Source of the DNA: Chlorobiaceae bacterium
Lineage (GTDB): Bacteria; Bacteroidota; Chlorobiia; Chlorobiales; Chlorobiaceae
Length of the DNA: 64,000 bases
NCBI GenBank assembly: GCA_013334565.1
Contig: JAAXXI010000005.1
Span: 20,306 to 84,305, forward strand
Reading direction: 5' to 3'
Shown: one piece after another, positions 10,424 through 20,409 of the stretch
Layout: each line of letters begins with the position of its first letter
Position numbering within the stretch: position 1 is the stretch's first letter
Made by a program: the position numbers and the translations under genes
Notes under the pieces: model-generated
Database searches by the model: none
Told to the model about the DNA's origin: nothing
Seen by the model: only the letters and a program-made list of their open reading frames with translations

Positions 10424-11401
10424 ATGCAAACTGTCTTATCAAAGCGCAAAAAAATCCCGGATTTGAAGCATCTCACTGGATTATGCAATGTTCCTGCAGG
10501 CCGGATCACCGGACTCCTCGACATGGCGGCAGGGTTCAAGAAAAAGCTGGTGACCGAAAACCCCTCTTTCGAGCACACGCTCCTGAACAAACGCATCGCA
10601 CTCTGTTTTTTCGAAAATTCGACACGCACGAGATTTTCCTTTGAACTTGCCTCCCGTCACCTCGGAGCCGGTACGCTCAGCTTCACCGCTTCAAGCAGCA
10701 GCGTCAGCAAGGGAGAAACCCTGATCGACACGATCCGGAACCTCGAAGCGATGAAGGTAGACGCATTCGTACTGCGCCACCCCTCTTCGGGCGCCGCGGA
10801 CCTGATCACGGGCATCACCGGCAAAAGCGTCATCAACGCCGGAGACGGATCCCACGAACATCCCACCCAGGCGCTGCTCGACATGTTCACCCTCCGTGAA
10901 TATTTCGGCAAGCTCGAAAACCTCAGGGTCATCATCATCGGCGATGTCCTGCACAGCAGGGTCGCCCGGTCCAACATCTACGGACTGCTCAGTGCCGGGG
11001 CCTCCGTCGGTATCTGCAGCCCGGTCACCCTCATGCCGCCCGATGCCGCGAAGCTCGGCATCACGCTCTTCACCGACCTCGACGAGGCCATCAGGTGGGC
11101 CGATACGGCGATCGTCCTGCGCCTCCAGCTCGAACGGGCAACCGGGGGCTACCTTCCGTCGCTCGAAGAGTACTCGTTCTATTACGGGCTGACCGACGAA
11201 AAACTCGACCGGGTCAGAAAACACCTGCTCGTGCTCCATCCTGGCCCGATCAACCGCGAAATTGAAATTTCGAACCATGTCGCGGACCGGATCCAGCCGC
11301 CCGGATATTCGCAGAGCATGCTGCTCGAACAGGTCACGAACGGTGTCGCCGTCCGGATGGCTGTGCTGCAGACCCTCCTCGCGCCCGATACATCCTGCTG
11401 A
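10424..11401 (+). CDS. pyrB: aspartate carbamoyltransferase catalytic subunit
   Basis: FFENSTRTRFSFELA, DGSHEHPTQALLD, HPGPINREIEI; start ATG 10424 in longer ORF. Confidence 0.96.
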   Translation: MQTVLSKRKKIPDLKHLTGLCNVPAGRITGLLDMAAGFKKKLVTENPSFEHTLLNKRIALCFFENSTRTRFSFELASRHLGAGTLSFTASSSSVSKGETLIDTIRNLEAMKVDAFVLRHPSSGAADLITGITGKSVINAGDGSHEHPTQALLDMFTLREYFGKLENLRVIIIGDVLHSRVARSNIYGLLSAGASVGICSPVTLMPPDAAKLGITLFTDLDEAIRWADTAIVLRLQLERATGGYLPSLEEYSFYYGLTDEKLDRVRKHLLVLHPGPINREIEISNHVADRIQPPGYSQSMLLEQVTNGVAVRMAVLQTLLAPDTSC

Positions 11402-11404
11402 CCG

Positions 11405-11725
11405 CAATGAAACTGAAGTGAAGCATCCTTTCCCCGGCTCAGCCCTTCATGGATTCTTCGCTTTGCTCAGAATGACAAAATAAGTCAGCAAGAGAAGATC
11501 GCTGAAATTGTTCTGAAACAGAGGTGTCATCCTGAGCGAAGCTAAGCGGAGTGAAGGATCCATCTTTCTCTAAAACAAGAACATCATGAGTTTTCACTCT
11601 ACTCAACAAGACGTCCCGGTCCGTCATGCTGAACGACATGAAATGAAGTGAAGCATCCATCCCCCGGCTCAGCCCTTCATGGATTCTTCGCTGTCGCTCA
11701 GAATGATAAAAAGCAGCATGACAGG
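11405..11725. repeat. second cluster of the dispersed intergenic repeat family
   Basis: Same modules as 3440-4110 (AAGTGAAGCATCC..CCCCGGCTCAGCCCTTCATGGATTCTTCGCT..GCTCAGAATGACA; TGTCATCCTGAGCGAAG..GTGAAGGATCCAT). Confidence 0.9.
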
Positions 11726-11829
11726 GACACATAGTTTTTTACAACTCGGAAGTGAAATGTCAACCGAAGGGTTAACAGCAATGATCCCGGAAAACAGTAC
11801 GCTGCCCTGCCTGCCGAAACGCTGCGGAA

Positions 11830-12336
11830 TCAGGCGAGCGAATCGAAGAACTCGGGAACGGCGTTGCCGAAATCTCCATCACGCTTTCCACGAACATAGC
11901 CGGCCAGGAACGGCGGATAGAGATAGTACCGGTCGAGTTCGGCGATAGGGAGCCAGGCGGTCCTGATGATCACCTGGCGGTCATCCGGGAATTCCGGGTC
12001 CCTGCCCGTCCTGAGCTCCCCGCCGGTAACCGTGCAGTTGAACCCGAGCGAAACGGAATGATGCAGGCTCCCCTGGCCCTGGAAACCTGGATAGGGATAG
12101 AGCAGCTCCTTGATGAAGAGCAGACTGCCGACCATGCATTCAAGGCCGGTCTCTTCCATCATTTCGCGTTTCAGCGCCTGGTCGAGTGTTTCCCCCCGCT
12201 CGACTACACCGCCGGGAAGGATCCAGTAGCTTGACGGCAGCTCCGGGTCTTCCGGCGCGAAGCTTTTATGTTCAATGAGCAGGACATGTCCGTCCCTGAT
12301 GCACAGGGCGCTTACCCGTAAATTAACTTTTGCCAC
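11830..12336 (-). CDS. NUDIX hydrolase
   Basis: Nudix box GGVVERGETLDQALKREMMEETGLE. Confidence 0.93.
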   Translation of the reverse strand: MAKVNLRVSALCIRDGHVLLIEHKSFAPEDPELPSSYWILPGGVVERGETLDQALKREMMEETGLECMVGSLLFIKELLYPYPGFQGQGSLHHSVSLGFNCTVTGGELRTGRDPEFPDDRQVIIRTAWLPIAELDRYYLYPPFLAGYVRGKRDGDFGNAVPEFFDSLA

Positions 12337-12737
12337 GATCAGACGCTACTTGTTCTGTTTTTTTTACTGTTTCAACCGAAATAACTGATTTCCCAATCCA
12401 TTCCGGCTCTTGTTTTTACCGAATTACGCCGTATATTATACGAGTTTTTAAAATCATGTTCTCTTTTTATTACAACAGCAACGGCAAAAAGTTAACAATT
12501 ATTTGCAAACAAGCGCCGAAACTGTTATTATATGAGGATATAGTTATAATGCTGACAGGCAGTTCCAATCCGGCATTATAAACATAAACAGCAAGCTTTT
12601 CCGCTGTTTTTTTTACCGTCTACTAGAAATATCACCATCGGGTCATTTCAGACCGGTGCAAGGTGCGGCCTTTTTGAGCAGGCAGGTAATTTTTTGTTGA
12701 GAAAACACACACACAACCAACCAAACGGAGAAATCAC

Positions 12738-13961
12738 ATGAAAAAAAGAATGCTGTCGCTTGCTGCGATGTTCGCAGCACTGTCGTTCGCATCCCCGGCA
12801 CACGCCGAGCTGAAAATCGGCGGCGACGCCAGCATCAGGGCAAGAGGCGAATGGAAGGCCATTGATCCCAGCAATGATCCTGGCGATGGACTGAAATGGC
12901 AGTGGCGTGTCCGCCTGAAGGCATCAGCCGACCTCGGCAACGGCTACTTCTTCAAGACGATGATCGCGAACGAAGACATTTCCGGTACTCCGGGGTGGTC
13001 TACCGTTGCAAACAACAACACCGAGCACTTCCAGCTCGAGGTCTCAAACTTCATCCTTGGACGCATGATGAAGGACAGCCACTACATGATGGGCCGCCTT
13101 CCGCTCAACAGCTTCAACAACCCGATTTTCGACCTCGCCCTCTATCCGGTCCCGACCTCATTCAGCCCCGGCGGCATCTACGCTGTCGACGTCCCCGTCT
13201 TCCAGTGGAACTTCGACCGTATCTATGCGTTAAACTACGGCACCAAGCTCGGTGAGGGCGAACTGAACGCAACCTTTGTCGTCCTCGACAACCACTCGAC
13301 AACAGAGGATACTCCGGCACTGGCTGACGGCTTCTTCAACGACGGTTACGCCCTGCACCTTTCCTACAAAGTCAATCTCGGAAAAGCCGTTTTCGAACCG
13401 CAGGCGCTCATCGTCCTTACCGATGCGAACGGCGCAAGCTACCAGAACGTCTCCAGCAACACCTTCGGCGCCAACCTCACCATTCCTTCGGGCAAAACGA
13501 AGTTCGGGCTGAGCGGGTTCTATACCGTTTGCAAGGATGACAAGGGTAGTTACCTGAAAAAAGATACGGTTGACCCAATAGGTTATGGAAATATTGGATA
13601 TCCTGCAGACAACCCAGCAACTACAACTGTTGAAGATGGTTATACTACATATACTCCAACTGCAACACATGTTGACTACCATGGTTATCTGCTGAGGGCA
13701 AAAGTCGAGCATGGACCGTTCATGGCATGGGTCGATTACAACAGGACGACCGACAAATCTTCCAACCTGTCCGCAGAAACCACCTACGACAACGTCTTCG
13801 TCTGGGCCCAGTACAAGATCGGTATCACCGAATCCGCACTCGGCACATTCAGCCTGACCCCTGTCGTGCGTGTTCGTACCAGCGGACGGGAAATTGGCAG
13901 TGCAGCAGCCACTCACAACGACCTGGTTCGCGCGGAACTCTGGGCAACCATGACGTTCTAA
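12738..13961 (+). CDS. outer membrane porin-like beta-barrel protein
   Basis: signal peptide MKKRMLSLAAMFAALSFASPAHA, repetitive amphipathic beta pattern, C-terminal aromatic F (ELWATMTF). Confidence 0.75.
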   Translation: MKKRMLSLAAMFAALSFASPAHAELKIGGDASIRARGEWKAIDPSNDPGDGLKWQWRVRLKASADLGNGYFFKTMIANEDISGTPGWSTVANNNTEHFQLEVSNFILGRMMKDSHYMMGRLPLNSFNNPIFDLALYPVPTSFSPGGIYAVDVPVFQWNFDRIYALNYGTKLGEGELNATFVVLDNHSTTEDTPALADGFFNDGYALHLSYKVNLGKAVFEPQALIVLTDANGASYQNVSSNTFGANLTIPSGKTKFGLSGFYTVCKDDKGSYLKKDTVDPIGYGNIGYPADNPATTTVEDGYTTYTPTATHVDYHGYLLRAKVEHGPFMAWVDYNRTTDKSSNLSAETTYDNVFVWAQYKIGITESALGTFSLTPVVRVRTSGREIGSAAATHNDLVRAELWATMTF

Positions 13962-13978
13962 GCTTTCTGAAGGCTGAT

Positions 13979-14012
13979 AAAAAAGCCGCGGGCGACTGCG
14001 GCTTTTTTATTT
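13979..14012 (+). terminator. intrinsic terminator of the porin gene
   Basis: AAAAGCCGC-GGGCGACT-GCGGCTTTTTTAT hairpin plus T-tract. Confidence 0.85.
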
Positions 14013-14406
14013 ATATTACACGTAAGTTCATGCAGTGTTTTTTCTCAAAAAAACTGCTCCCGATTACTATTTAACAATTGATACATCGGGATTTTTTTAC
14101 GATATTGTGTGAAGCCATCCCGTAGCCTGTGCTCTTCCGTCACAGGCGGCAGAGAGCTGCCGGGCTTCTTTTATTCTTTCAGCATATACATTTTCGACAG
14201 AGAGCGTTCGCAAGAAGGCTGATTCTTTTGTCACGACAGCAAAGCAGGACAAGTGCGTTCTGCCCTGTTGCATTACTGCATCTCGCGTTGAAATCCAGGT
14301 ATTGTCAAGGCATGCCCCGGCAGCCGTAAATACCCGGTGCGGTTTTTATTTTTTCTTTTACTCTAAAACGTCTGTTCATCAATAACCAAAACACAACAGC
14401 GGTACT

Positions 14407-14844
14407 ATGATTACCATCAAAAAAATCATTTGTCCGGTTGATTTCTCCGAGTTGTCACGCAAGTCGCTGCAATACGCAAACGAGTTTGCAAGGCTTTCCG
14501 GAGGAGAGGTCTTTCTCGTGGGCGTCGTCGAAAACGACCCGACCATCAACTATTCGCACGGCCTCGAAAGCGAGCGTGCCGACGAGGAAAAGAAGCTCGC
14601 GGCTCTCATCGAGGAAGAAAAAATGGCCGGCATCGTGGCGGACTACGTCATCTACGAAGGCTTTGCCGAAGAGTGCATCCTCGATTACGCAAAGCGCAAG
14701 GAAGCCGACATCATCATCATGGGATCCCACGGCCGCCGCGGCCTGAAACGCATGATTCTTGGCAGCGTCGCGGAACATGTCATCCGCCGCGCCCCGTGCC
14801 CGGTGCTTGTCGTGAAGGAAAACGAGCACGAGTTCATCAAATGA
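14407..14844 (+). CDS. universal stress protein UspA family
   Basis: KKIICPVDFSELSRKSLQYA..., GSHGRRGLKRMILGSVAEHVIRRAPCPVLVVK. Confidence 0.95.
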   Translation: MITIKKIICPVDFSELSRKSLQYANEFARLSGGEVFLVGVVENDPTINYSHGLESERADEEKKLAALIEEEKMAGIVADYVIYEGFAEECILDYAKRKEADIIIMGSHGRRGLKRMILGSVAEHVIRRAPCPVLVVKENEHEFIK

Positions 14845-14918
14845 ACCGGAAAAATTCCGGCAGTTTCGACTGAACATCTCATTGAATTTTAAATAACAAA
14901 CAAACAACGCAATCATTT

Positions 14919-16493
14919 ATGGCACAAAATGTCACAAACGTTGCCCAGACCGAAGAGGTAACCAGCACCCGGCGGGTTATTGCTGCTTCCTCGGTCGGGA
15001 CGCTCATCGAGTGGTATGACTTCTACATTTTCGGTACGCTCGCAAAAATCATTTCCGAGCAGTTCTTCCCGAAAGACAACCCGACCGCCGCGCTGCTCGC
15101 CACCCTGGCGACATTCGCCGCGGGTTTCGTCATCAGGCCTTTCGGCGCGCTCTTCTTCGGGCGCCTCGGCGACCTTATCGGCCGCAAGTACACCTTCCTC
15201 GTCACCCTTGTCATCATGGGCGGCTCGACCTTCGCCATCGGTCTCGTCCCGGGATTCAAGGTCATCGGCTTTGCCGCTCCGGCCATCGTTTTCGCACTCC
15301 GTCTGCTGCAGGGCCTTGCGCTCGGCGGTGAATACGGCGGCGCAGCTACGTACGTCGCCGAGCACTCGCCTGAAGGAAAGCGCGGTTTCTGGACCAGCTT
15401 CATCCAGACCACGGCGACCCTCGGCCTCTTCCTCGCTCTCGGCGTTATCCTTATCGTCCGCCAGACGCTTGGCATCGAAGTATTCAACGACTGGGGATGG
15501 CGTATTCCCTTCATCCTTTCCGTATTCCTCGTCGGAATTTCGATCTTCATCCGCATGAAAATGTCGGAATCCCCGCTTTTCGCAAAGATGAAGAAAGAAG
15601 GCAAGACCTCCGCAAATCCGCTCGCAGAAAGCTTCCAGAAAAAAGACAACCTGAAAATGGTGCTCGTGGCACTGCTTGGCGCGACCGCCGGTCAGGGTGT
15701 CGTCTGGTACACCGGACAGTTCTATGCGCTCTCCTTCCTGCAGAACGCCTGTAATATCGAGTTCGTCCAGAGCAACATGATCATCTCGATCGCGCTGCTT
15801 ATCGGCACACCGTTCTTCATTGTCTTCGGCTCACTTTCCGACAAAATCGGCCGCAAATGGATCATGATGCTCGGCATGCTTGTCGCCGTCATCGCCTACC
15901 GCCCGATCTACACCGTGATGTACAGCGAAGCGAACCTGAAACTGAAGGAAGAGATCGTCGAGAAGACCGAAAAGAAAGAGAAGTTCGAAGTCAAGGGTGC
16001 TGACTCCCTGATCACCGCCGTGACGACGAAAGAGTTCACCGACGGAACCAAGTACAAGGAAACCGTCAAGAAGAAGTTCCCGGTCGATCCTGAAAAGAAA
16101 GCAGCCATGCCGAAAGACAAGCTGAAACCGGAAACCAAGAAAGAGGTTACCCTTCCGCAAGACCTGTTCTACAAGATGATCGGCCTCGTGCTTATCCAGG
16201 TTATCTTCGTCACCATGGTCTACGGCCCGATCGCGGCGTTCCTTGTGGAAATCTTCCCGACACGGATCCGCTATACCTCGATGTCGCTGCCTTACCACAT
16301 CGGTAACGGCGTGTTCGGCGGTCTGGTACCGCTCATCTCGACCCGTCTTGTAGAGTTCACCCGTCCCGCACCGGGAGCACCTCCGGCCGATCCGCTCTTC
16401 GGTCTCTGGTACCCGATCATCATCGCAGCGATCTGCTTCGTCATCGGTACGCTCTACATTTCGAACAAGACGAACAACCTTGACACCGAATAA
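14919..16493 (+). CDS. MFS transporter, metabolite:H+ symporter (MHS)-like, with a charged insertion
   Basis: GTLIEWYDFYIFG, GRLGDLIGRKYTF, RLLQGLALGGEYGGA motifs; Lys/Glu-rich segment between late TM helices. Confidence 0.9.
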   Translation: MAQNVTNVAQTEEVTSTRRVIAASSVGTLIEWYDFYIFGTLAKIISEQFFPKDNPTAALLATLATFAAGFVIRPFGALFFGRLGDLIGRKYTFLVTLVIMGGSTFAIGLVPGFKVIGFAAPAIVFALRLLQGLALGGEYGGAATYVAEHSPEGKRGFWTSFIQTTATLGLFLALGVILIVRQTLGIEVFNDWGWRIPFILSVFLVGISIFIRMKMSESPLFAKMKKEGKTSANPLAESFQKKDNLKMVLVALLGATAGQGVVWYTGQFYALSFLQNACNIEFVQSNMIISIALLIGTPFFIVFGSLSDKIGRKWIMMLGMLVAVIAYRPIYTVMYSEANLKLKEEIVEKTEKKEKFEVKGADSLITAVTTKEFTDGTKYKETVKKKFPVDPEKKAAMPKDKLKPETKKEVTLPQDLFYKMIGLVLIQVIFVTMVYGPIAAFLVEIFPTRIRYTSMSLPYHIGNGVFGGLVPLISTRLVEFTRPAPGAPPADPLFGLWYPIIIAAICFVIGTLYISNKTNNLDTE

Positions 16494-16519
16494 CAAAGAA
16501 CCTTTTAAACCAATTTATC

Positions 16520-16747
16520 ATGTCTGTAATAAAAAGGATTTTCGGACTTGTATGGGCAGCTATGGGACTTGGGATCATCCCACTGGTAATCATGCGTGCC
16601 ATGCAGGAGATCGCGGAAAAACCAACTGAAGAGAACTGGATTTTCTGGTCGATCGTTATCGTGGTACTGATGCCCATCATCTCGTTCAGCCTCATCACGT
16701 TCGGTATATTTGCCCTCAAAGGCGAATACAATACCCTCGCAAACTGA
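16520..16747 (+). CDS. small two-TM membrane protein downstream of the MFS transporter
   Basis: 75 aa with two hydrophobic helices; 26 nt after the MFS stop, followed by a terminator. Confidence 0.75.
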   Translation: MSVIKRIFGLVWAAMGLGIIPLVIMRAMQEIAEKPTEENWIFWSIVIVVLMPIISFSLITFGIFALKGEYNTLAN

Positions 16748-16771
16748 CCGGGACACGCTGTTCTTCTGAAG

Positions 16772-16806
16772 GAAAAGCCGCAACTTTTTGCGGCTTTTCC
16801 TTTTTT
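16772..16806 (+). terminator. intrinsic terminator
   Basis: GGAAAAGCCGCAACTTTTTGCGGCTTTTCCTTTTTTT. Confidence 0.9.
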
Positions 16807-16885
16807 TATTGTATTTGGCACCCCAGTTTATTCTCGTGAGAAGCATGAGTGCAAGGCGGACGGAGTCCCGACAAGTCGGGATGAG

Positions 16886-16953
16886 GATTTCGATCCCGAT
16901 GCATCGGGACAAACACAGAAATCGGGCTTCGGAACAAATAATTAGAGCTGCCC
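16886..16953. repeat. 68-bp intergenic repeat, copy 2
   Basis: GATTTCGATCCCGATGCATCGGGACAA...AATCGGGCTTCGGAAC...AGAGCTGCCC; same length and blocks as 4120-4187; preceded by another palindrome TCCCGACAAGTCGGGA at 16866-16881. Confidence 0.8.
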
Positions 16954-17007
16954 TGTTGTTTCAGCCTCTTGCCATCAAGCGGAGAGTGCAATGCAAACCG
17001 ACGACCA

Positions 17008-18906
17008 ATGCCCGAACGACATGACAACCCGGAACTGACGGCAGAGAACAGTTCCCTCCGGGAAAAACTCGCGTCCCTTCCATCTTCGCCGGGCGTCTAC
17101 CAGTTCCGCAACTCCAGGGGCAAGGTCATCTATGTAGGCAAGGCCAAAAACCTCCGCAACAGGGTCAGGTCCTATTTCAGGCCACCCAGCCAACTGTTCG
17201 GGAAAACGCTGGTCATGGTCGGCCACATCCATGATCTCGAAGTCATCATCACCTCCTCCGAGGTCGAGGCGCTTATCCTCGAAAACAACCTCATCAAGGA
17301 GCTGAAGCCCCGCTACAACGTCAACCTCAAGGACGACAAGACCTATCCCTACCTCGTCATCACCAATGAACCCTTCCCGAGGATATTTCTGAGCCGCCAG
17401 ATGAAACGGGACGGTTCAACATGGTTCGGCCCCTATACCGAAGCGCGCCAGCTCCGCTCGATCCTCGACCTTGTCGGCTCGATTTTTCCGGTGCGAAGCT
17501 GCAAATACCACCTGAGCGCTGAAAACATCGAAGCCGGAAAGTTCAAGCTCTGCCTCGACTATCACATTCACAAATGTAAAGGCCCTTGCGAAGGCTTGCA
17601 GAGCGAGGAAGAGTACCGACGGATGATCGAGGAGATCGTCCGGCTCCTGAAAGGGAAAACCGCCGGGCTGGTCCGCACCCTGACCGAAGAGATGCATGTA
17701 TGCGCTTCCGCGCTGAAATTTGAACAGGCCGCGGAGCTGAAAACACAGATCGAGAGCCTGAAACGGTATTCGGAGCGGCAGAAAGTGCTTGCCGAAGACG
17801 GGTTCGACCGCGACGTTTTCGCTCTCGCCGCCGCGGAAGATGATGCCTGCGGCATCGTCTTCAAAATCCGCGAAGGAAAACTGCTGGGCTCTCAGCGATT
17901 CTACATGAACAACACCGGGGGCGAGTCACTCGGGGAACTCCAGGCAAAAGTGCTGGAAAATTATTATCTGGAAACACCGGAAAGCGTACCGGACGAAATC
18001 CTTCTGCAGGAACCGCCTTGCGAGGAAGACGAAGATGCCCTGAGGGCGCTCATCGCCGACAAGCAGCGACGGGAAAGGCTTGAAAGAAAGGCACCGAAAA
18101 TCCTGGTCCCCCGAATCGGCGACAAGGCACACCTTGTCGAAATGTGCCGCAGGAATGCTGAACACCACCTCGAGGAGTTCCTCATCCAGAAACAGAAAAG
18201 GGGGGAATCTGCGCGGGAACATCCGGGGCTGGCCGCAATCGGAACGCTCCTGCATCTGGCGAAAGTGCCCGACCGGATCGAGTGCTTCGACAATTCGCAC
18301 CACCAGGGAAGCGACTACGTGAGTTCCATGGTCTGTTTCGAAAAAGGGAAACCGAAAAAATCCGATTACCGAAAGTTCCGGCTCACCTCGTTCGAGGGTT
18401 CGGACGATTATGCCGCCATGAACGAGGTCATCATGCGCCGTTACGGCGGTTCGCTCTCCCGCGAGCTCCCCTTGCCCGACCTGATCATTGTCGACGGAGG
18501 CAAAGGACAGGTCAATACCGCATTCCAGGCCCTCTCCACCCTCGGAATTTCCATTCCGGTCATCGGTATTGCAAAACGGATCGAAGAAATTTTCCTGCCC
18601 CATACCAGGGACCCCTTCAACCTTCCGAAAACATCGCCCGCCCTGAAACTGGTCCAGCACCTACGGGACGAAGCCCACCGGTTCGCCATCACCTACCACC
18701 GCAGGCTGAAATCGAAAAATGCCATTCGAACGCAGCTCACCTCGATCCCGGGTATCGGCGAGAAAACCGCTTTCCGCCTCCTGGAACATTTCGGTTCGGT
18801 TGAAGCCATAGCGAAAGCGCCGATCGACGAACTCGGAGCCGTCGCCGGAAAGAAAGCCGCCGAAACGGTTTATCGTCATTTCAGGCTATGCCCCCCGCCT
18901 GTCTGA
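17008..18906 (+). CDS. uvrC: excinuclease ABC subunit C
   Basis: SSPGVYQFRNSRGKVIYVGKAKNLRNRVRSYF GIY-YIG domain; IECFDNSHHQGSDYVSSMV; C-terminal HhH. Confidence 0.96.
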   Translation: MPERHDNPELTAENSSLREKLASLPSSPGVYQFRNSRGKVIYVGKAKNLRNRVRSYFRPPSQLFGKTLVMVGHIHDLEVIITSSEVEALILENNLIKELKPRYNVNLKDDKTYPYLVITNEPFPRIFLSRQMKRDGSTWFGPYTEARQLRSILDLVGSIFPVRSCKYHLSAENIEAGKFKLCLDYHIHKCKGPCEGLQSEEEYRRMIEEIVRLLKGKTAGLVRTLTEEMHVCASALKFEQAAELKTQIESLKRYSERQKVLAEDGFDRDVFALAAAEDDACGIVFKIREGKLLGSQRFYMNNTGGESLGELQAKVLENYYLETPESVPDEILLQEPPCEEDEDALRALIADKQRRERLERKAPKILVPRIGDKAHLVEMCRRNAEHHLEEFLIQKQKRGESAREHPGLAAIGTLLHLAKVPDRIECFDNSHHQGSDYVSSMVCFEKGKPKKSDYRKFRLTSFEGSDDYAAMNEVIMRRYGGSLSRELPLPDLIIVDGGKGQVNTAFQALSTLGISIPVIGIAKRIEEIFLPHTRDPFNLPKTSPALKLVQHLRDEAHRFAITYHRRLKSKNAIRTQLTSIPGIGEKTAFRLLEHFGSVEAIAKAPIDELGAVAGKKAAETVYRHFRLCPPPV

Positions 18907-18960
18907 CCCCCTGCTATGTTTTTCTGTTTAAATTCTGTTATATTTGACTGTGATTGACTG

Positions 18961-20385
18961 GTGTATGAAGAAAATTCTTTACGATTGCATATGAACCTGC
19001 CGGATTATTTTGACGATAATCACAGCTTTTCTGAAGATAATGAAAGGAAAAACCCCGATATCGGGGGACTCGATTCTCTGTTTGACTCCGAAGAACTTCT
19101 GGAACGCATCGCTCAGTACAACGAGGATGGGTTCCACATAGAAGCGCTCGCCGTTGCCCACAGGCTCGAAGAGATAGCTCCGTACAACACCGAAACCTGG
19201 TTCCATCTCGGCAACAGCCTCACCCTGAACGGCTTTTTCGACGACGCCCTCGATGCGTTCAGAAAAGCCGCGCTGCTCAGCCCCACCGACAGCGAGATGA
19301 ACCTGAACCTCGCTCTGGCCTATTTCAATACCGGACAGCTCGAAGCCGCTCTCGACGAGCTTGAAAAGATCACGATCGATTCCTCCATCGAAAAGGAATA
19401 TCATTACTACCGGGGGATCGTCCTGCAGAGGCTTGACCGTTTCGGCGAAGCCGAGCAGCATTTCGAACGCTCCCTGGAGCTTGATTCCGGTTTTTCCGAC
19501 GCATGGTACGAACTTGCTTACTGCAAGGACCTTCTGGGCAAACTGGAGGAAAGCTTTACCTGCTACAACAAGGCGATCGATCTCGATCCCTATAATATCA
19601 ATGCCTGGTACAACAACGGGCTCGTCCTGAGCAAGCTGAAAAAATATGACGAAGCCCTCGAGTGCTACGACATGGCCCTCGCGATTTCCGACGATTTCAC
19701 CTCGGCATGGTACAACCGCGCCAACGTGCTCGCCATCACCGGGCGCATAGAAGAAGCGGCTGAAAGCTACCTCAAGACGCTCGAGTTCGAACCGGACGAC
19801 GTCAACGCGCTCTACAATCTCGGTATCGCCTACGAAGAGCTCGAGTCTTATCCTGAAGCGATCGAATGCTATCGGCGCTGTATCGAAAACAACAACGATT
19901 TCGCTGATGCCTGGTTCGCGCTCGCCTGCTGCCATGAAGCGCTCGAAGATTACGAAGCGGCATTTTCCTCTACCATCGAGGCCCTGCGGGCCGCACCGGG
20001 GAGCATCGAGTTTCTTCTGCTGAAAGCGGAAATCGAGTACAACCTCGACCACCTCGAAAGTTCTATCGAAACCTATCGCGAAATCCTGAAAATAGACGAG
20101 GAAAGCCCCCAGATATGGGTTGATTTCGCCATGGTGCTCAGGGAAGCGGGACATATCAACGACTCCATCGAGGCGCTCCAGAACTCGCTCAGGCTCCAGC
20201 CGCTCTCTGCCGACGCACATTTCGAGATCGCCGCGTCCTATTTCGCCATGGGCGACAAGCTCAGCACGCTGAAAGCCCTGAGCAACGCGTTCAGGATCGA
20301 TCCCGAGAAAAAGCAGCTTTTCCAGAGCACCTTCCCGGAACTCTACCAGCAGGATGCCGTACGGCGCATGCTCGGCATAACCTGA
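18961..20385 (+). CDS. tetratricopeptide repeat protein
   Basis: Many TPR units ([26 protein letters not shown] etc.). Confidence 0.9.
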   Translation: MYEENSLRLHMNLPDYFDDNHSFSEDNERKNPDIGGLDSLFDSEELLERIAQYNEDGFHIEALAVAHRLEEIAPYNTETWFHLGNSLTLNGFFDDALDAFRKAALLSPTDSEMNLNLALAYFNTGQLEAALDELEKITIDSSIEKEYHYYRGIVLQRLDRFGEAEQHFERSLELDSGFSDAWYELAYCKDLLGKLEESFTCYNKAIDLDPYNINAWYNNGLVLSKLKKYDEALECYDMALAISDDFTSAWYNRANVLAITGRIEEAAESYLKTLEFEPDDVNALYNLGIAYEELESYPEAIECYRRCIENNNDFADAWFALACCHEALEDYEAAFSSTIEALRAAPGSIEFLLLKAEIEYNLDHLESSIETYREILKIDEESPQIWVDFAMVLREAGHINDSIEALQNSLRLQPLSADAHFEIAASYFAMGDKLSTLKALSNAFRIDPEKKQLFQSTFPELYQQDAVRRMLGIT

Positions 20386-20409
20386 TAACACACAGACCCG
20401 GAAGCCTGC

